From NCBI RefSeq assembly GCF_000227115.2, contig NC_016480.1, positions 62,001-126,000 of the forward strand: a stretch of DNA of 64,000 nucleotides, given 5' to 3'. Position 1 is the stretch's first letter, and each line of letters opens with the position of its first letter. The notes beneath the pieces were generated by a model that did not search any database, was not told where the DNA came from, and saw nothing but the letters and a program-made list of their open reading frames with translations. Both the position numbers and the translations under genes were made by a program. This DNA comes from Naumovozyma dairenensis CBS 421. Taxonomy: Eukaryota; Ascomycota; Saccharomycetes; Saccharomycetales; Saccharomycetaceae. Below, piece after piece: positions 22,077-32,489 of this stretch.

Positions 22077-22525
22077 AATACGCTTATCTCAACCAATTGC
22101 AAAATCTTTGGATAATGTTATTCAACATAGACACATTCCAAATGAATTGAGCACATTGATTAGACAACATACGATGTAAATGGAATGTATTGCATAAATT
22201 TCATGTCAAATTCTGGACTTCATGTTAATTATTTTTTCGCGACTCGCGCGATACAACAATTCCCAAGTCACCAAAGAATAAAAATGTAACAAATACTGGA
22301 AGAAAAGGGCTATTGCTATGACAATTACGGTCTCTATTTGGAGTATATGCCCATTATTCCATTGTGGCCAAAAATGTTCTATATAAAATACAAATAATGA
22401 ATAATAAAATAATCAATGAGAGGGATGTATTCTCAAAAAATTGATTTAATGCTAGGTATTTACTTGTTTTAGTGTTATCTATCTATATATGTATATGCAA
22501 GTTGGGGCGAAGAGAAAATGATTAT
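22077..22525. other. Intergenic between YJL193W orthologue and CDC6
   Basis: About 450 bp with the promoter of the upstream gene and the CDC6 3' end. A GC-rich CGCGACTCGCGCG stretch (about 22239-22251) stands out from the A/T-rich surroundings and may be an RSC-type promoter element. No gene seen. Confidence 0.5.
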
Positions 22526-24235
22526 TTAGTGGATTAGCAACGATTTAAGTAAATCCATCTTATTGATTTCTTCATCAAATTCTTTATCATCGACAGTGGT
22601 CTTAATCATCTTTATACTATGTTTCGTTCTTCCTTGAGTTTTACCTCGGAATATGGTGACTACACCATTTGTTTCCAAAGCATTACAAATTTCCAAAAAT
22701 TCATTACGTTTTAATGGTATCAATGAGTCCTTTCTTTTCAATAATTGGTAATAATAATCATAAGCATCATCCAGGGAGCAATGTGATTGGAAGATATCAA
22801 TTTTTTGTCTATGAACTAAACAACATAAGACAATACGTTGTTGCATATTGAGTTTCCCAATACGTGATTTTGTTGAAGAAGAGTTCATAAACTGTGCAAA
22901 TACTTTTGCAATGTGCGGTAATCCGACTTTGGTAAGTACAGTATTATTACTATTTAAATTTTTCTTCATATCTGACAATATTTGTAATTCAACGATTTCT
23001 ATACTTCTTCTTAATACATCAAACAATTTCCTTAGATCACCTGTGTTACCAGAACATTTCTTTGCAGCAAATTTGATAGCCATTGGATTAAATACAGATT
23101 CATTTGGATCAACTAAATTTATACGATCCATTATGATTTGAAACATTTCATCAGATGAATATGGTTGGAAAATTAAAGTTTCCGGTAATAAATCTTGTCT
23201 TAAATTTAATCTTGAAAGGAAACGATCCTTCATATCTAAACTATTAGCTATCCCGATTAAAAGAAAGTTGACAGTTGGAATTCTACTTAATAGAAACAGT
23301 TCGAAAAGAATCTTTGTAGAATGAACGTTTGTTATAGATGGATGAACTAATTTATCCAATTCATCAAGAACGACAATGAATGTAGTTGTTTGTGCATATT
23401 GTTCCATGAATTGTTGTAACGCATGCATTGTTTTAACAGGTGTAGATGGAATATTAGTGTTAAAAGTCTGTTTATGAAATGCTTCATATATTCTAGTGAA
23501 AATTGAAGATGGATTAGTCAATGCAATACAATTTATGGATGTTACGGCAACTTGTTGAATTTTCCCACTGGGTAGTTGATATAATGATACATTGTTGAGA
23601 TCATGAGATGATAGTTTAGGAATAGATTGATTTTGTGAATGTTTCGGTATTATAGGTAAAAAACTGGATTTCAATATGGAATCAACTTGAGCAGTTTTCC
23701 CAGTCCCAGGTGGACCTGTTATATACAGAGAAGAACTCTTATGAGCCTCCATATTTCTGTTTAGGAATTCTAATATTTGTAAGTATTGTAATTTTCTCGT
23801 TGGTAATGAACCATCTTCTTTGTTGGTAACTGTTTCAGTTGATCTTTGTAAGACTGCTTTTGTTCTTGAATAAAGTGAATTTTTGCCAAATATTAGTTTC
23901 TTAGGAGATAGGGAATCACGATTATCTTGAGGCAATGGTGATGGACATGGTGATGGTAATGAACCGTCCAAAGCAATACTATTTTTTACAGGTGTCGTAT
24001 CTATTATAGTAACTTGTTGTACCCTTTGCTTCTTCTCGATCGATCCTGGAGGTGTTGCCAGTAGATTTGCTGCATTTTCTCGATCTTTTTCCCCTTTCAT
24101 TGGGGTAGTTGGTTCCATTATCGGTTCATCTTCACTGTTGGCGGATATATTGATGGGTGTTTCTAAACATAGATCCAATGTTGCTCGAGATGCGATTTTT
24201 TTTGTTTTAGATCTGGTAATTCTTCCCATAGTCAT
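22526..24235 (-). CDS. CDC6: Cdc6, replication licensing AAA+ ATPase
   Basis: Loads the Mcm2-7 helicase onto origins together with ORC and Cdt1. The 569-residue protein has a basic N-terminal segment (RSKTKK) and several CDK-type sites (TPMKG, TPPGS, TPVKN, SPKK) in the first 110 residues, fitting cell-cycle control of its stability. The AAA+ domain has Walker A GPPGTGKT (about 174-181), Walker B VLDELDKL (about 286-293) and sensor regions. A C-terminal winged-helix domain follows. Position and strand match YJL194W. Two MCB elements lie upstream. Two ATGs (codons 1 and 3) could serve as start. Confidence 0.95.
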   Translation of the reverse strand: MTMGRITRSKTKKIASRATLDLCLETPINISANSEDEPIMEPTTPMKGEKDRENAANLLATPPGSIEKKQRVQQVTIIDTTPVKNSIALDGSLPSPCPSPLPQDNRDSLSPKKLIFGKNSLYSRTKAVLQRSTETVTNKEDGSLPTRKLQYLQILEFLNRNMEAHKSSSLYITGPPGTGKTAQVDSILKSSFLPIIPKHSQNQSIPKLSSHDLNNVSLYQLPSGKIQQVAVTSINCIALTNPSSIFTRIYEAFHKQTFNTNIPSTPVKTMHALQQFMEQYAQTTTFIVVLDELDKLVHPSITNVHSTKILFELFLLSRIPTVNFLLIGIANSLDMKDRFLSRLNLRQDLLPETLIFQPYSSDEMFQIIMDRINLVDPNESVFNPMAIKFAAKKCSGNTGDLRKLFDVLRRSIEIVELQILSDMKKNLNSNNTVLTKVGLPHIAKVFAQFMNSSSTKSRIGKLNMQQRIVLCCLVHRQKIDIFQSHCSLDDAYDYYYQLLKRKDSLIPLKRNEFLEICNALETNGVVTIFRGKTQGRTKHSIKMIKTTVDDKEFDEEINKMDLLKSLLIH

Positions 24236-24340
24236 CTCTGATCGTCAATAATATGAGAAAGGTAATGATTGAACTGTTCTTCTTCGAGGTTAATGAAACC
24301 CATCAAGAATCAAAGCAGATACCATAGAATGGAGAGCCAT

Positions 24341-24344
<4 letters not shown>

Positions 24345-24374
<30 letters not shown>
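24345..24374. repeat. AT dinucleotide microsatellite
   Basis: Uninterrupted (AT)n of about 28 bp upstream of CDC6. Confidence 0.9.
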
Positions 24375-24378
<4 letters not shown>

Positions 24379-24427
24379 GTTACTAGGTTGCTTTACATGC
24401 AGTAGTAACTTGGAATAAAAAGACCAG

Positions 24428-24483
24428 ACGCGTAAAGCATAAATGTATAATAATCGTTATACTTTTTTTCTTTCTTTACGCGT
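24428..24483. promoter_or_regulatory. Two MCB (MBF) elements upstream of CDC6
   Basis: ACGCGT occurs at 24428-24433 and again at 24478-24483, about 190-250 bp before the CDC6 start codon. This is the core MluI cell-cycle box recognised by Mbp1/Swi6. Two copies so close together are unlikely by chance in DNA this poor in CpG, and they fit G1/S expression of a licensing factor. Confidence 0.65.
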
Positions 24484-25623
24484 CAACACAATTTCAAATT
24501 TGTTTTAACCAGCCTTTTCAATTTATTTTTCGCTTCACATATCCAAAGTTAATGTGGTGTAAGGATGAACGGAGTACTAGAGCATACCGTATTAGGAAAT
24601 GTAATAGGCCCCTCCAGATCTCAATTTCCTAATGTAGGAATCAGCTGCGCGTACACGTCTGTCTGCTACTGTTACCCGTCTTATGTTTATTGTACTTCTT
24701 TCGGACGGCAACGGAAACTTCTTCATGGTTAGAATAATATAGAGTTAGGCGAATCTAATGGTGAGATGCATCTACAGCCGCGATATATTATTATTCTGGA
24801 GCAGAGTTATTCGTTCATTGAGGAAGATCTAAAGAAAGAACGGCGGTATTTTAGTGAATCTCATGCATAATAAGTGATTTGTCTGTCCCATTTGAAAGAC
24901 GAAGGCGATTGGAAATGATGATATATCCCCTTGTCCAGAACCTTCTCCGCTGAGTAGTACAAGACAACAAGAAACATATATCAGCCCATATTCTCATTGT
25001 TAAACATGTTTACACAATACGACTTCAAGTCTCAATGATTTATTCTTCCTCTCCAACTCGGTTGCCATTTGCTATTGCATTATGATCTGCCATAGATGCA
25101 GCGGTTATGTATATTGAAAACAAAGACACTTTACAATGCGTTGAGTACAATTATTCTTTATCTATAATCTATGATGGGTTACTTTCACTTTGGAAGGGAG
25201 GATATCAAAAATCAACTGCTTTCAAATCCAATGAGACCGCTCCTTCGTTCTCGGCGGCGCTACCTTTTGGAAAAACTCACTTTGTACGACGGAATTTTTC
25301 CATTTAGTGGAAAAAAAGATATAACAAGGACATGTTAGTGTAGTTGGTTAATACTCAGACTGTGGACATAATTTCTGATCTATAAGTAGCCTATTTATTA
25401 CCGTTGCACTAATACCAAAGGTTGTTCTCAATATAGAAACTTGTCCTACTGTCTAAAAATCAGGAAATCTTGGGTTATTTCCTAAATATTTGCTGCTTTT
25501 GATATTGAATTTCTAAGTAATTTGCTACTTATTCGAACGAATGCCCTGAAAGAACGCTAATACCACGAAATTCACAATAAAAAGATCCACTCACTAAAAT
25601 AGTACAAACTTTATGATCGGCAA

Positions 25624-27636
25624 ATGTTCAATAAGAAACGCTACCATTACTCAAGAAAAAAGTATGATGGCTTTAATAATAGAAAACCAAATGCAACTAA
25701 TTTAGCGTCTCCAAGGCAAAACAATGATAGACGTCATTCATACTTCCCCAAACCAGACCATAATATACGTACAGGAGCCAGTACAATAAACATTACAAGG
25801 GGTATTGGAAACCCGCCCCATAATATAGGAACAAATTCACGATATAATCCAAACTCAATACCATTTAAAAGATACTCTAATGGTAAACTATCAACAGAAA
25901 AGAGAATATCGAACAGTAGATATAATCCAAATGCATCCATATATGTCTCGGCAATTGAACGTCCAAAATCTGTCCCGATTACCATCAACAATACACGGAC
26001 CATCTCTAGATATTCAGGGACTAATACACCAACATTACTCAATACAGAGCAATTAGGAGGTTTTCATGGATCTAGGTATCGGAAACCAGTTCGACATAGC
26101 ATAGGCAAACCAAATAAAGTGTATACAGGTTCTGTTATACCTCATGAAAAGAGATACAATGCATCATCTGTGGACAAAACAACTAGTTATAAAAGGGAAG
26201 CAAACATCAAACATGGCGGATTATTAACTTCATTAGGTTCAAGTTTAATAAATTCAGTAAAACATCAGACAAAGAGATTGGATGAACTTGAGTTAGGAAA
26301 TGATAAAGGTATAAAACCAGATCTTTCGAAGAAATTCTTCAATGATAAAATGGAAGTTGAAAATGAATTGGAGAAACAAAAGTTAGTGATTAATACTGTT
26401 GGAAAGGATATCTCTATTGGCAAAACCACAGCCATTAATCGAACCTTACAACATGAAGAGGGAGAAAAAGAAGAACATTCTATTTGCGAACAGATATCTA
26501 AGAATAATTCTACAGAATATGAATACATATCTGATCCAGCATTGCTCATAACTGATTTAACTAACCTGAAGAAGCACCTCGAGTCAAAAAAAGAAAAACT
26601 CTCTAAGAGTTGGCAAGTACCTATAAATAAACATGTTTCTTCGTGTATTTACCCTCTTACTAAAGTTTCGACACAATTAGCAGGTCTAAGGGAGAGGTTA
26701 ATAAATTCAAAGACAAACTTAGCCGGTAGAAGTAACGTCTGTGAAAAGACTACAATTAATTCATTAAAGGAATACGATATCTTCAATGCTAATATTCTTG
26801 AATACTCAAGCAATGTTAGAGAAAAGCTCTACCAACGGTTGTCAGCAATTGAAAAATACAAGAGAATACATGAATGGACAATGGAGAATAGGTCTCGTAA
26901 TCTAAAATCTCAATGGGATATTGACGTAAGTCGAATGATATCAGCGAATGAACCAGTGACTGACTTTGGTAATGAAACACAAATAACTGAAACTGACGAA
27001 CAATATTCTCAACCTTCGAGCACATCTGATATTACCGAGGACACTGAGATAGGCCTTACATATAGTATAGAACCAAGGCCCCAGGCTCGTTTCTCCCGAC
27101 GTTTGAATAGGGCAGACTTTGTAGATGATTCAGAATTAGAAGAAGCTTTTCTCCAAATTGATCCCGATTATCGACATCATCAGCTTGCTGTAACCGTTCC
27201 TGACATAATTAAAGATCCTATCAAAAAACTTTCCACGAAATATAATGATGTGACTAATTTGGTAACTGATAAGAATGATTGGGCATCAAGAATATATACC
27301 GATGGCCAGATCGACTTTTCGAAAAGAGAACACGATCTTTTCGTTAAAGCATATTTAATATATCCTAAGAAATTTGGTAAAATCTCAAAATACATGGGTG
27401 GGCTAAGATCTTGTGAAGAGTGTGTTTTGCATTATTACAGAACAAAACATCAAGTGAATTATAAAAAATTGATAAAACTTCGAAATAAAAGGAGAATTCA
27501 AAGTACACTTATTAGAAGATCTAAAAGGAAATTATCTAATGACACCGCTGAAGAAGAAGATGATGCAAATACTTCTAACACATACGAAGATGTCTCTATA
27601 TCTGACAATAGTGATGTGGAAGACGATAACGAGTAG
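25624..27636 (+). CDS. SNT1: Snt1-like subunit of the Set3 histone deacetylase complex (short form)
   Basis: Related to Snt1, the SANT-domain scaffold of Set3C. The 670-residue product has an Asn/Arg/Tyr-rich N-terminal half and a helical middle region with coiled-coil character (about 300-440). A SANT/Myb-like domain lies at about residues 554-610, with FSKREHDLFVKAYLIYPKKF and GLRSCEECVLHYYRTK. A basic stretch and acidic tail end the protein. S. cerevisiae Snt1 is much longer, with a large region after the first SANT domain. That region is missing here, and no continuation is recognisable before UBP12. Strand relative to SYP1 matches YCR033W. Confidence 0.8.
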   Translation: MFNKKRYHYSRKKYDGFNNRKPNATNLASPRQNNDRRHSYFPKPDHNIRTGASTINITRGIGNPPHNIGTNSRYNPNSIPFKRYSNGKLSTEKRISNSRYNPNASIYVSAIERPKSVPITINNTRTISRYSGTNTPTLLNTEQLGGFHGSRYRKPVRHSIGKPNKVYTGSVIPHEKRYNASSVDKTTSYKREANIKHGGLLTSLGSSLINSVKHQTKRLDELELGNDKGIKPDLSKKFFNDKMEVENELEKQKLVINTVGKDISIGKTTAINRTLQHEEGEKEEHSICEQISKNNSTEYEYISDPALLITDLTNLKKHLESKKEKLSKSWQVPINKHVSSCIYPLTKVSTQLAGLRERLINSKTNLAGRSNVCEKTTINSLKEYDIFNANILEYSSNVREKLYQRLSAIEKYKRIHEWTMENRSRNLKSQWDIDVSRMISANEPVTDFGNETQITETDEQYSQPSSTSDITEDTEIGLTYSIEPRPQARFSRRLNRADFVDDSELEEAFLQIDPDYRHHQLAVTVPDIIKDPIKKLSTKYNDVTNLVTDKNDWASRIYTDGQIDFSKREHDLFVKAYLIYPKKFGKISKYMGGLRSCEECVLHYYRTKHQVNYKKLIKLRNKRRIQSTLIRRSKRKLSNDTAEEEDDANTSNTYEDVSISDNSDVEDDNE

Positions 27637-27964
27637 TATATAGACAATACTCTCATTTGGACATCTATATTATAATATATATATATTAAATATTTCGTCA
27701 AAATGACATCAATATATAAGCTATCTTATTAGGAGTTTTTTTTTTTTTACAAGTTAGCAAGTGAAATATATAGGAGGTATATGAGGATAAAGAAAAAGAA
27801 TGTAATTAAAGGGTTTTAAATAAAATTACACGAACTGCATCCGATGATTATGTAAGGGTTATACTTTTTTTTCTTACTAGTTTTTCTTTTGAATATACAA
27901 TGCAGATAGATTGGGTTGCAAACTATATTTTGTGTGCCCATAAAAGTGTTACTGCAAATAGTTC
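27637..27964. other. Convergent SNT1/UBP12 3' region
   Basis: A/T-rich 3' ends of convergent genes with T homopolymers. No gene seen. Confidence 0.5.
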
Positions 27965-30900
27965 TTAGGAATCATTTTTCGGCGTTTCTATTGTCTGTTC
28001 ATCATTAGTCTCTGAACAGGTAAGAGGTAACGATGGTGATGATCTATTATATACTTTCTTCAACAATCTTAATTTTTTTCGTGCGGCATTTATACCATCA
28101 GGATTAGAATCATCAAGCTCTTGTTCCCCGACTTCTACGCTTTCATTACTATAATCAGATGACCGCCTCTCTTCTGTATTTTTCCCGAAAGTAGTAGGTG
28201 ACATACTTGATTCAGTCTTCATAGCTGCTCGAGGTCGTTCAACAATATCATTATCTTCGAACACCTCTTTGTTCGAAGTTACATCAATTGCATGCTGGGA
28301 AGATTCACTGTCAGTGCCGTCCGTATAATCTTCCATATCACTTTTGTTGTCTTCATAAATGATTTTTTGTCTTTCTTCTAATGCAAGTATCTTTCTTTGA
28401 TGAGCTTCACGTGCTTCTTTTATGGTCTCTTGCAATGATGTTTCCACCACGTTTTCATGTGAATTACGACGTACATAAAATAAAAGGTATGCAGATCCGG
28501 CAATGCTCTTTTCTGGTGCAGTTACTGATACTCTTGAATCATCGAAATAATACCACTTATTATCATTAGCATTTTTAGCATACGCCGTATAATGGCCTCC
28601 ACCTAATCCTCCATAGTGGTTATCAACGGCGATTAAATCATAAACGTTACCTCTTGGATCCTCTTTATAAACCAAATGTTCCGATATATCGAAATCTGTG
28701 ATTGGGAAAAATACTGTATCAACAATTTTGTCACTAAATGAACGTTGATTCTCAAATCTCTTCAAATGAATCAAAAGAATATCTGGCGTATTCCAAAGCT
28801 CTATTTGTTTCGTTGCTTGTCTATGTTCTTTACAATGAGGACAGTACCACGAATCATTGGAACTTAAAATTTCTGGTTTTGAGAATAACTTTAAACAATC
28901 ATCCAGTGTGATATGCCTTTCTTCTTGTTTATCCCGTTGTTCTTTCAGTTTTTCCAGTTGTGGATTTGGTAGTGGAGCTGGATGTTCCCAGTTGATCACT
29001 TTATCCTCTGTGAACGCCTTTTGAATGTTTGTTGCGGGCCACTCACATATAATTACATTACCTGGACATATCAGGGTAGATCTGTTGTAGGTATGGTCCA
29101 GATTATTGTTCAGTACTGTTGTTTGTGAAACCTCGGCTGGCTGTTCCTCACATTTTTCTTCAGAATTTCCGTCTGTTTCTTGTATTTCTTCGAGATCAAT
29201 TTCATTATCTATACCTAATTGTTCTTGTTCTGGTGTAATGGTATCTAGGTCTTTATCGACAGATATATTTTCCTCTGAAAGTGGAGATTCCAAATCGGAG
29301 TCCTGGACTTTCATTAATTTCCTTTCATTCTTTGCGGTATCTACTAATCCCTCTGACGTAATTTCATCATCCGAAGATAAGTGATATTGGTATAGGGAAC
29401 GGGTTATTGGATTGAGTAATTCGGTTATATCTTGTGCCTTTGAAAAATTCATATGAGTTTGTGGAACCCAGAAAGCTGGAGATTGTTTTCCGTCATTTGC
29501 ATTATTTATTGTTTTTATCGATTGTTTAAAATTCAAGATTTTTATTTTAAAATATTCTTCGTTTCTAACTTGCTTATCATTGTCAATACAGATTGGGACT
29601 GAATAGTGTAATACATCTGTATACTTTTCTAGTGCCTCTTTGGGATATTTCGCAGATAATAGTGGGAAATCATCTAATGTCGGAAATTCTTCTTGTTCAG
29701 TTGAGGGAAAAGGTATGAACCCACCACTTAAATTTGAATAACATTTCTCGAGTTTGTACCTTATAAGACATGGATTATCTAATTCAGAAGCAGATAATGT
29801 TATGAAAAATGGTACACCGAAGAGGGATGGCCTGCTGAAGTTTTCTTCTACTTTGGTGTTTAAAACAGGTACGATTATTTCATCATTGGATATATTAATT
29901 TCATAGAATATAACATCATCTTGGTCAGAAATCAGTTCTTGCAGGGGCAAGAACTGTGAGTTTGATTCCACAGTTTCATAGTTGGTATAAAATTGGTGAC
30001 TAAATATTTCACATCCAAAAAGGTTTTGTATTTTTATCCCAGTACATTCGGAGATATAACTTTTGAGATCTAGATAAGTTGAAGTCTTCGCTAATTCCAC
30101 TTCTAAAGTGCAAGGTGGAGAGTTTAAAGGGAATATTTTGACTTTGGTATGCCATATGGAAGCCACAGGGAGAGGTAAAGTTAAATCATTATATGGATCG
30201 AAGGTAACTGAAGTATTCTGACACTCTGGACATTTTAATGTTGATTTATACATCGCTACAAATAAATCTGTTATAACAGAATCATTTCTGAGCAGATGTG
30301 CCTTCCACGTATCATCAGCCAATCTCTTAACCACATCAAAATCATTCAAATTTGCAGTCAGGGGTAAAGAAGGTTTTTCCACGTACGGTTTTTTATCTAT
30401 TCTATTTAAATCCTCATGCAAACTATCTAACAGAAATGCCAAAAATTCTTGTGAGTCTTGTTGCAGATATCCGGAAAACATTGAATTAAAATGGCCCAAT
30501 GTAGATTTAAAATAACTAGGTGAATATGCGGTAGTTGATGTAATATTATCACCAAATAAACTCTGTATCAAGTCACTAAAGGCACGAGCCATATATCCTT
30601 GATAGCCTAATGGATTTCCCTCATTAACCTCTTTTTGAAATGTTCCATATAGAAAGTAATCACGGAATATTGGGATATGTGTGATACATTGGAGTGCGGA
30701 ATTCATATAACAGGTATTCCCCAAATTCGTTAACCCTATTGTACCTGGAGATGATTGTAAGTTATTATAAATAAGAAAGTTTGAGGGCCAATGACTACTT
30801 TTCTGTTTTGGTTTAGTTTCTATCACGAAATCAAAGGAAGTTGGAGTGAACTCTTTCATCTGTTTGTCCATAAGTTGAGTTGTTATTTTCGTTATAGCGT

Positions 30901-31726
30901 TAAATGACAGAAATTGGATGGGATTTAATTCATAAAGAGTGGATAATATTGAAGCAGTGTGAGAAGCTGATGGATCATCGACGTACCAAATTTGGAAATT
31001 CATTTGAGTTGCGTCAATGTTTGTTTCGATAGCTGCAAAATAATCCATCGCTTTAATCAGAACATCTTTCAAAGTTGCTAACGATGTCATGGTAAAACAT
31101 GTCTTAGTATTTTTTGGGTAATAATTTCTACTTGCTCCATCTTGGGTCAAGTGATGAATTCTGAAGAAATACCAATTATAATCTGGTATTAAAGAATTTG
31201 ATTCATCATCATAAATTAAGAAAGTAACAACTGGTTGAGAGCCTTGTGCCAACCCATACCACTCGTATAGCTTCAAGAAAACAGATTCAGGAAGTGGAAT
31301 ATATGGATGCTTATTATAATCGGCCAATATCAAATTGTCATAATCTTTGCAAATTAGGGAAGGATCGATTGGTCCCAATTCATTAGGATCAGCAGTAACA
31401 GGATCCTTTAGTTTATCAAACCAGTACTTTGGAATAATATATATCTTATCACCTTCAGCTTCCATATTTTTATTTTCTTCTAATAGATCACTAATAATAT
31501 TTCGTTGAGATGGTAAATCAGGAATCAATTGACTGGTGTTATCCCCTTCCTCTTCATTATCATTCGATTCTGCTTCCACTGCCACTGAAGCATCGTTTTC
31601 ATATTGTTGGCTTTTATCTTTTTCCAATTGGTTTTGAGATTGCTCCCGTTTATCATCATTAAGATCATCGAACAATTGAACATCGAGTTCTTCGGACTCT
31701 GTATTTTCATCATCATTAAAGGCCAT
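27965..31726 (-). CDS. UBP12: Ubp12, ubiquitin-specific protease
   Basis: Cysteine protease of the USP/UCH family that removes ubiquitin from proteins. The 1253-residue product has an acidic N-terminus and a DUSP-like domain (about residues 95-235). The catalytic domain starts with the Cys box GLTNLGNTCYMNSALQC (catalytic Cys about 339) and ends with the His box GGLGGGHYTAYA (His about 1045). A long insertion with acidic, Ser/Glu-rich sequence lies within it, and CPxC-type zinc ligands (CPEC and CPHC) are visible. A polar Ser-rich tail follows. Length matches the S. cerevisiae protein. Position and strand match YJL197W; ELO1, which precedes it there, is missing. Confidence 0.95.
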   Translation of the reverse strand: MAFNDDENTESEELDVQLFDDLNDDKREQSQNQLEKDKSQQYENDASVAVEAESNDNEEEGDNTSQLIPDLPSQRNIISDLLEENKNMEAEGDKIYIIPKYWFDKLKDPVTADPNELGPIDPSLICKDYDNLILADYNKHPYIPLPESVFLKLYEWYGLAQGSQPVVTFLIYDDESNSLIPDYNWYFFRIHHLTQDGASRNYYPKNTKTCFTMTSLATLKDVLIKAMDYFAAIETNIDATQMNFQIWYVDDPSASHTASILSTLYELNPIQFLSFNAITKITTQLMDKQMKEFTPTSFDFVIETKPKQKSSHWPSNFLIYNNLQSSPGTIGLTNLGNTCYMNSALQCITHIPIFRDYFLYGTFQKEVNEGNPLGYQGYMARAFSDLIQSLFGDNITSTTAYSPSYFKSTLGHFNSMFSGYLQQDSQEFLAFLLDSLHEDLNRIDKKPYVEKPSLPLTANLNDFDVVKRLADDTWKAHLLRNDSVITDLFVAMYKSTLKCPECQNTSVTFDPYNDLTLPLPVASIWHTKVKIFPLNSPPCTLEVELAKTSTYLDLKSYISECTGIKIQNLFGCEIFSHQFYTNYETVESNSQFLPLQELISDQDDVIFYEINISNDEIIVPVLNTKVEENFSRPSLFGVPFFITLSASELDNPCLIRYKLEKCYSNLSGGFIPFPSTEQEEFPTLDDFPLLSAKYPKEALEKYTDVLHYSVPICIDNDKQVRNEEYFKIKILNFKQSIKTINNANDGKQSPAFWVPQTHMNFSKAQDITELLNPITRSLYQYHLSSDDEITSEGLVDTAKNERKLMKVQDSDLESPLSEENISVDKDLDTITPEQEQLGIDNEIDLEEIQETDGNSEEKCEEQPAEVSQTTVLNNNLDHTYNRSTLICPGNVIICEWPATNIQKAFTEDKVINWEHPAPLPNPQLEKLKEQRDKQEERHITLDDCLKLFSKPEILSSNDSWYCPHCKEHRQATKQIELWNTPDILLIHLKRFENQRSFSDKIVDTVFFPITDFDISEHLVYKEDPRGNVYDLIAVDNHYGGLGGGHYTAYAKNANDNKWYYFDDSRVSVTAPEKSIAGSAYLLFYVRRNSHENVVETSLQETIKEAREAHQRKILALEERQKIIYEDNKSDMEDYTDGTDSESSQHAIDVTSNKEVFEDNDIVERPRAAMKTESSMSPTTFGKNTEERRSSDYSNESVEVGEQELDDSNPDGINAARKKLRLLKKVYNRSSPSLPLTCSETNDEQTIETPKNDS

Positions 31727-32398
31727 TTTTTGTTCAAGAACAAAAAGAAATGCAAATTAGTACAATCAACTCTGAAGAGCGTGAGTAACCACTATTCACT
31801 TAGATTTCCTCACTGTATGCAATTTTTTCCCATTAAGTTTCGGATTCAAATTGAAGAACCGTACTGGAAAACGGCATTGCAGATGATGTTATTATCGATG
31901 TTAATGTATTATTTACTGAAAATTATTTCCCTTTTGCTTTTCCAATACAATTAGCCGATGTCCGGGTAACGGGGAAGTGTCTGCATATTATTATATACTT
32001 ATACTGTTATTTCTAGAGGGAATAATCAAACCTCCAAGCAAAACTATTCTGGTTATATCATTTCATGATATTTATGTTCGTAACCTATTCATATCCTTTA
32101 AAATATTTTAGAGAAATGACAAGTTTTGATGCTTGTTACGGAGCTGGGACTTTGCGAGCATACTATATTTACCCTCTATATATCTGAACTACAATTCTTT
32201 TTTGTAGAACAAGAATTTATTAATCTGTTACTAGTATTAATAGTGTATATAATGAAAAATGGATAAACGTGTTCCCGTAATTCCCTTTTCTTCTAATAAT
32301 GCAATATACGATTTTTTTCCTAACGTACTATGACGTTGATAATAATATACAAGTTCTATATGTCTATATAAGCAGGATGGAGATGAGGGAAGATCGAT
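31727..32398. other. Intergenic between UBP12 and PHO90
   Basis: Holds the UBP12 promoter and PHO90 3' end. The frame at 31604-31954 mostly overlaps UBP12 antisense and is not credible. No further gene seen. Confidence 0.5.
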
Positions 32399-32489
32399 CT
32401 AAGTGGACACCGGTTTTAAAACAGAAATCATAATACCATAACCAACTGTGATAACACAAACAAAGACTAAAAGTGATGCAGGTATACCT
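32399..32489 (-). pseudogene. PHO90: Displaced last transmembrane helix of PHO90
   Basis: Out-of-frame continuation of PHO90 encoding a hydrophobic helix and short tail that fit the family's C-terminus. It would be translated only if the one-base frameshift near 32495 were absent. Confidence 0.75.

Larger units (their letters stand above)
24236..25623. other. 1.39-kb divergent CDC6/SNT1 intergenic
   Basis: Contains an (AT)n microsatellite, two MCB elements near CDC6, and no supported gene. The large BPH1 gene, which precedes SNT1 on S. cerevisiae chromosome III, is absent and no remnant is recognisable. Confidence 0.5.

Noticed and set aside
25334..25400. tRNA-like A-box motif (TTAGTGTAGTTGGTTAATA)
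   Set aside because: No B box (GGTTCGANTCC type) and no acceptor stem follow, so it does not fold as a tRNA.
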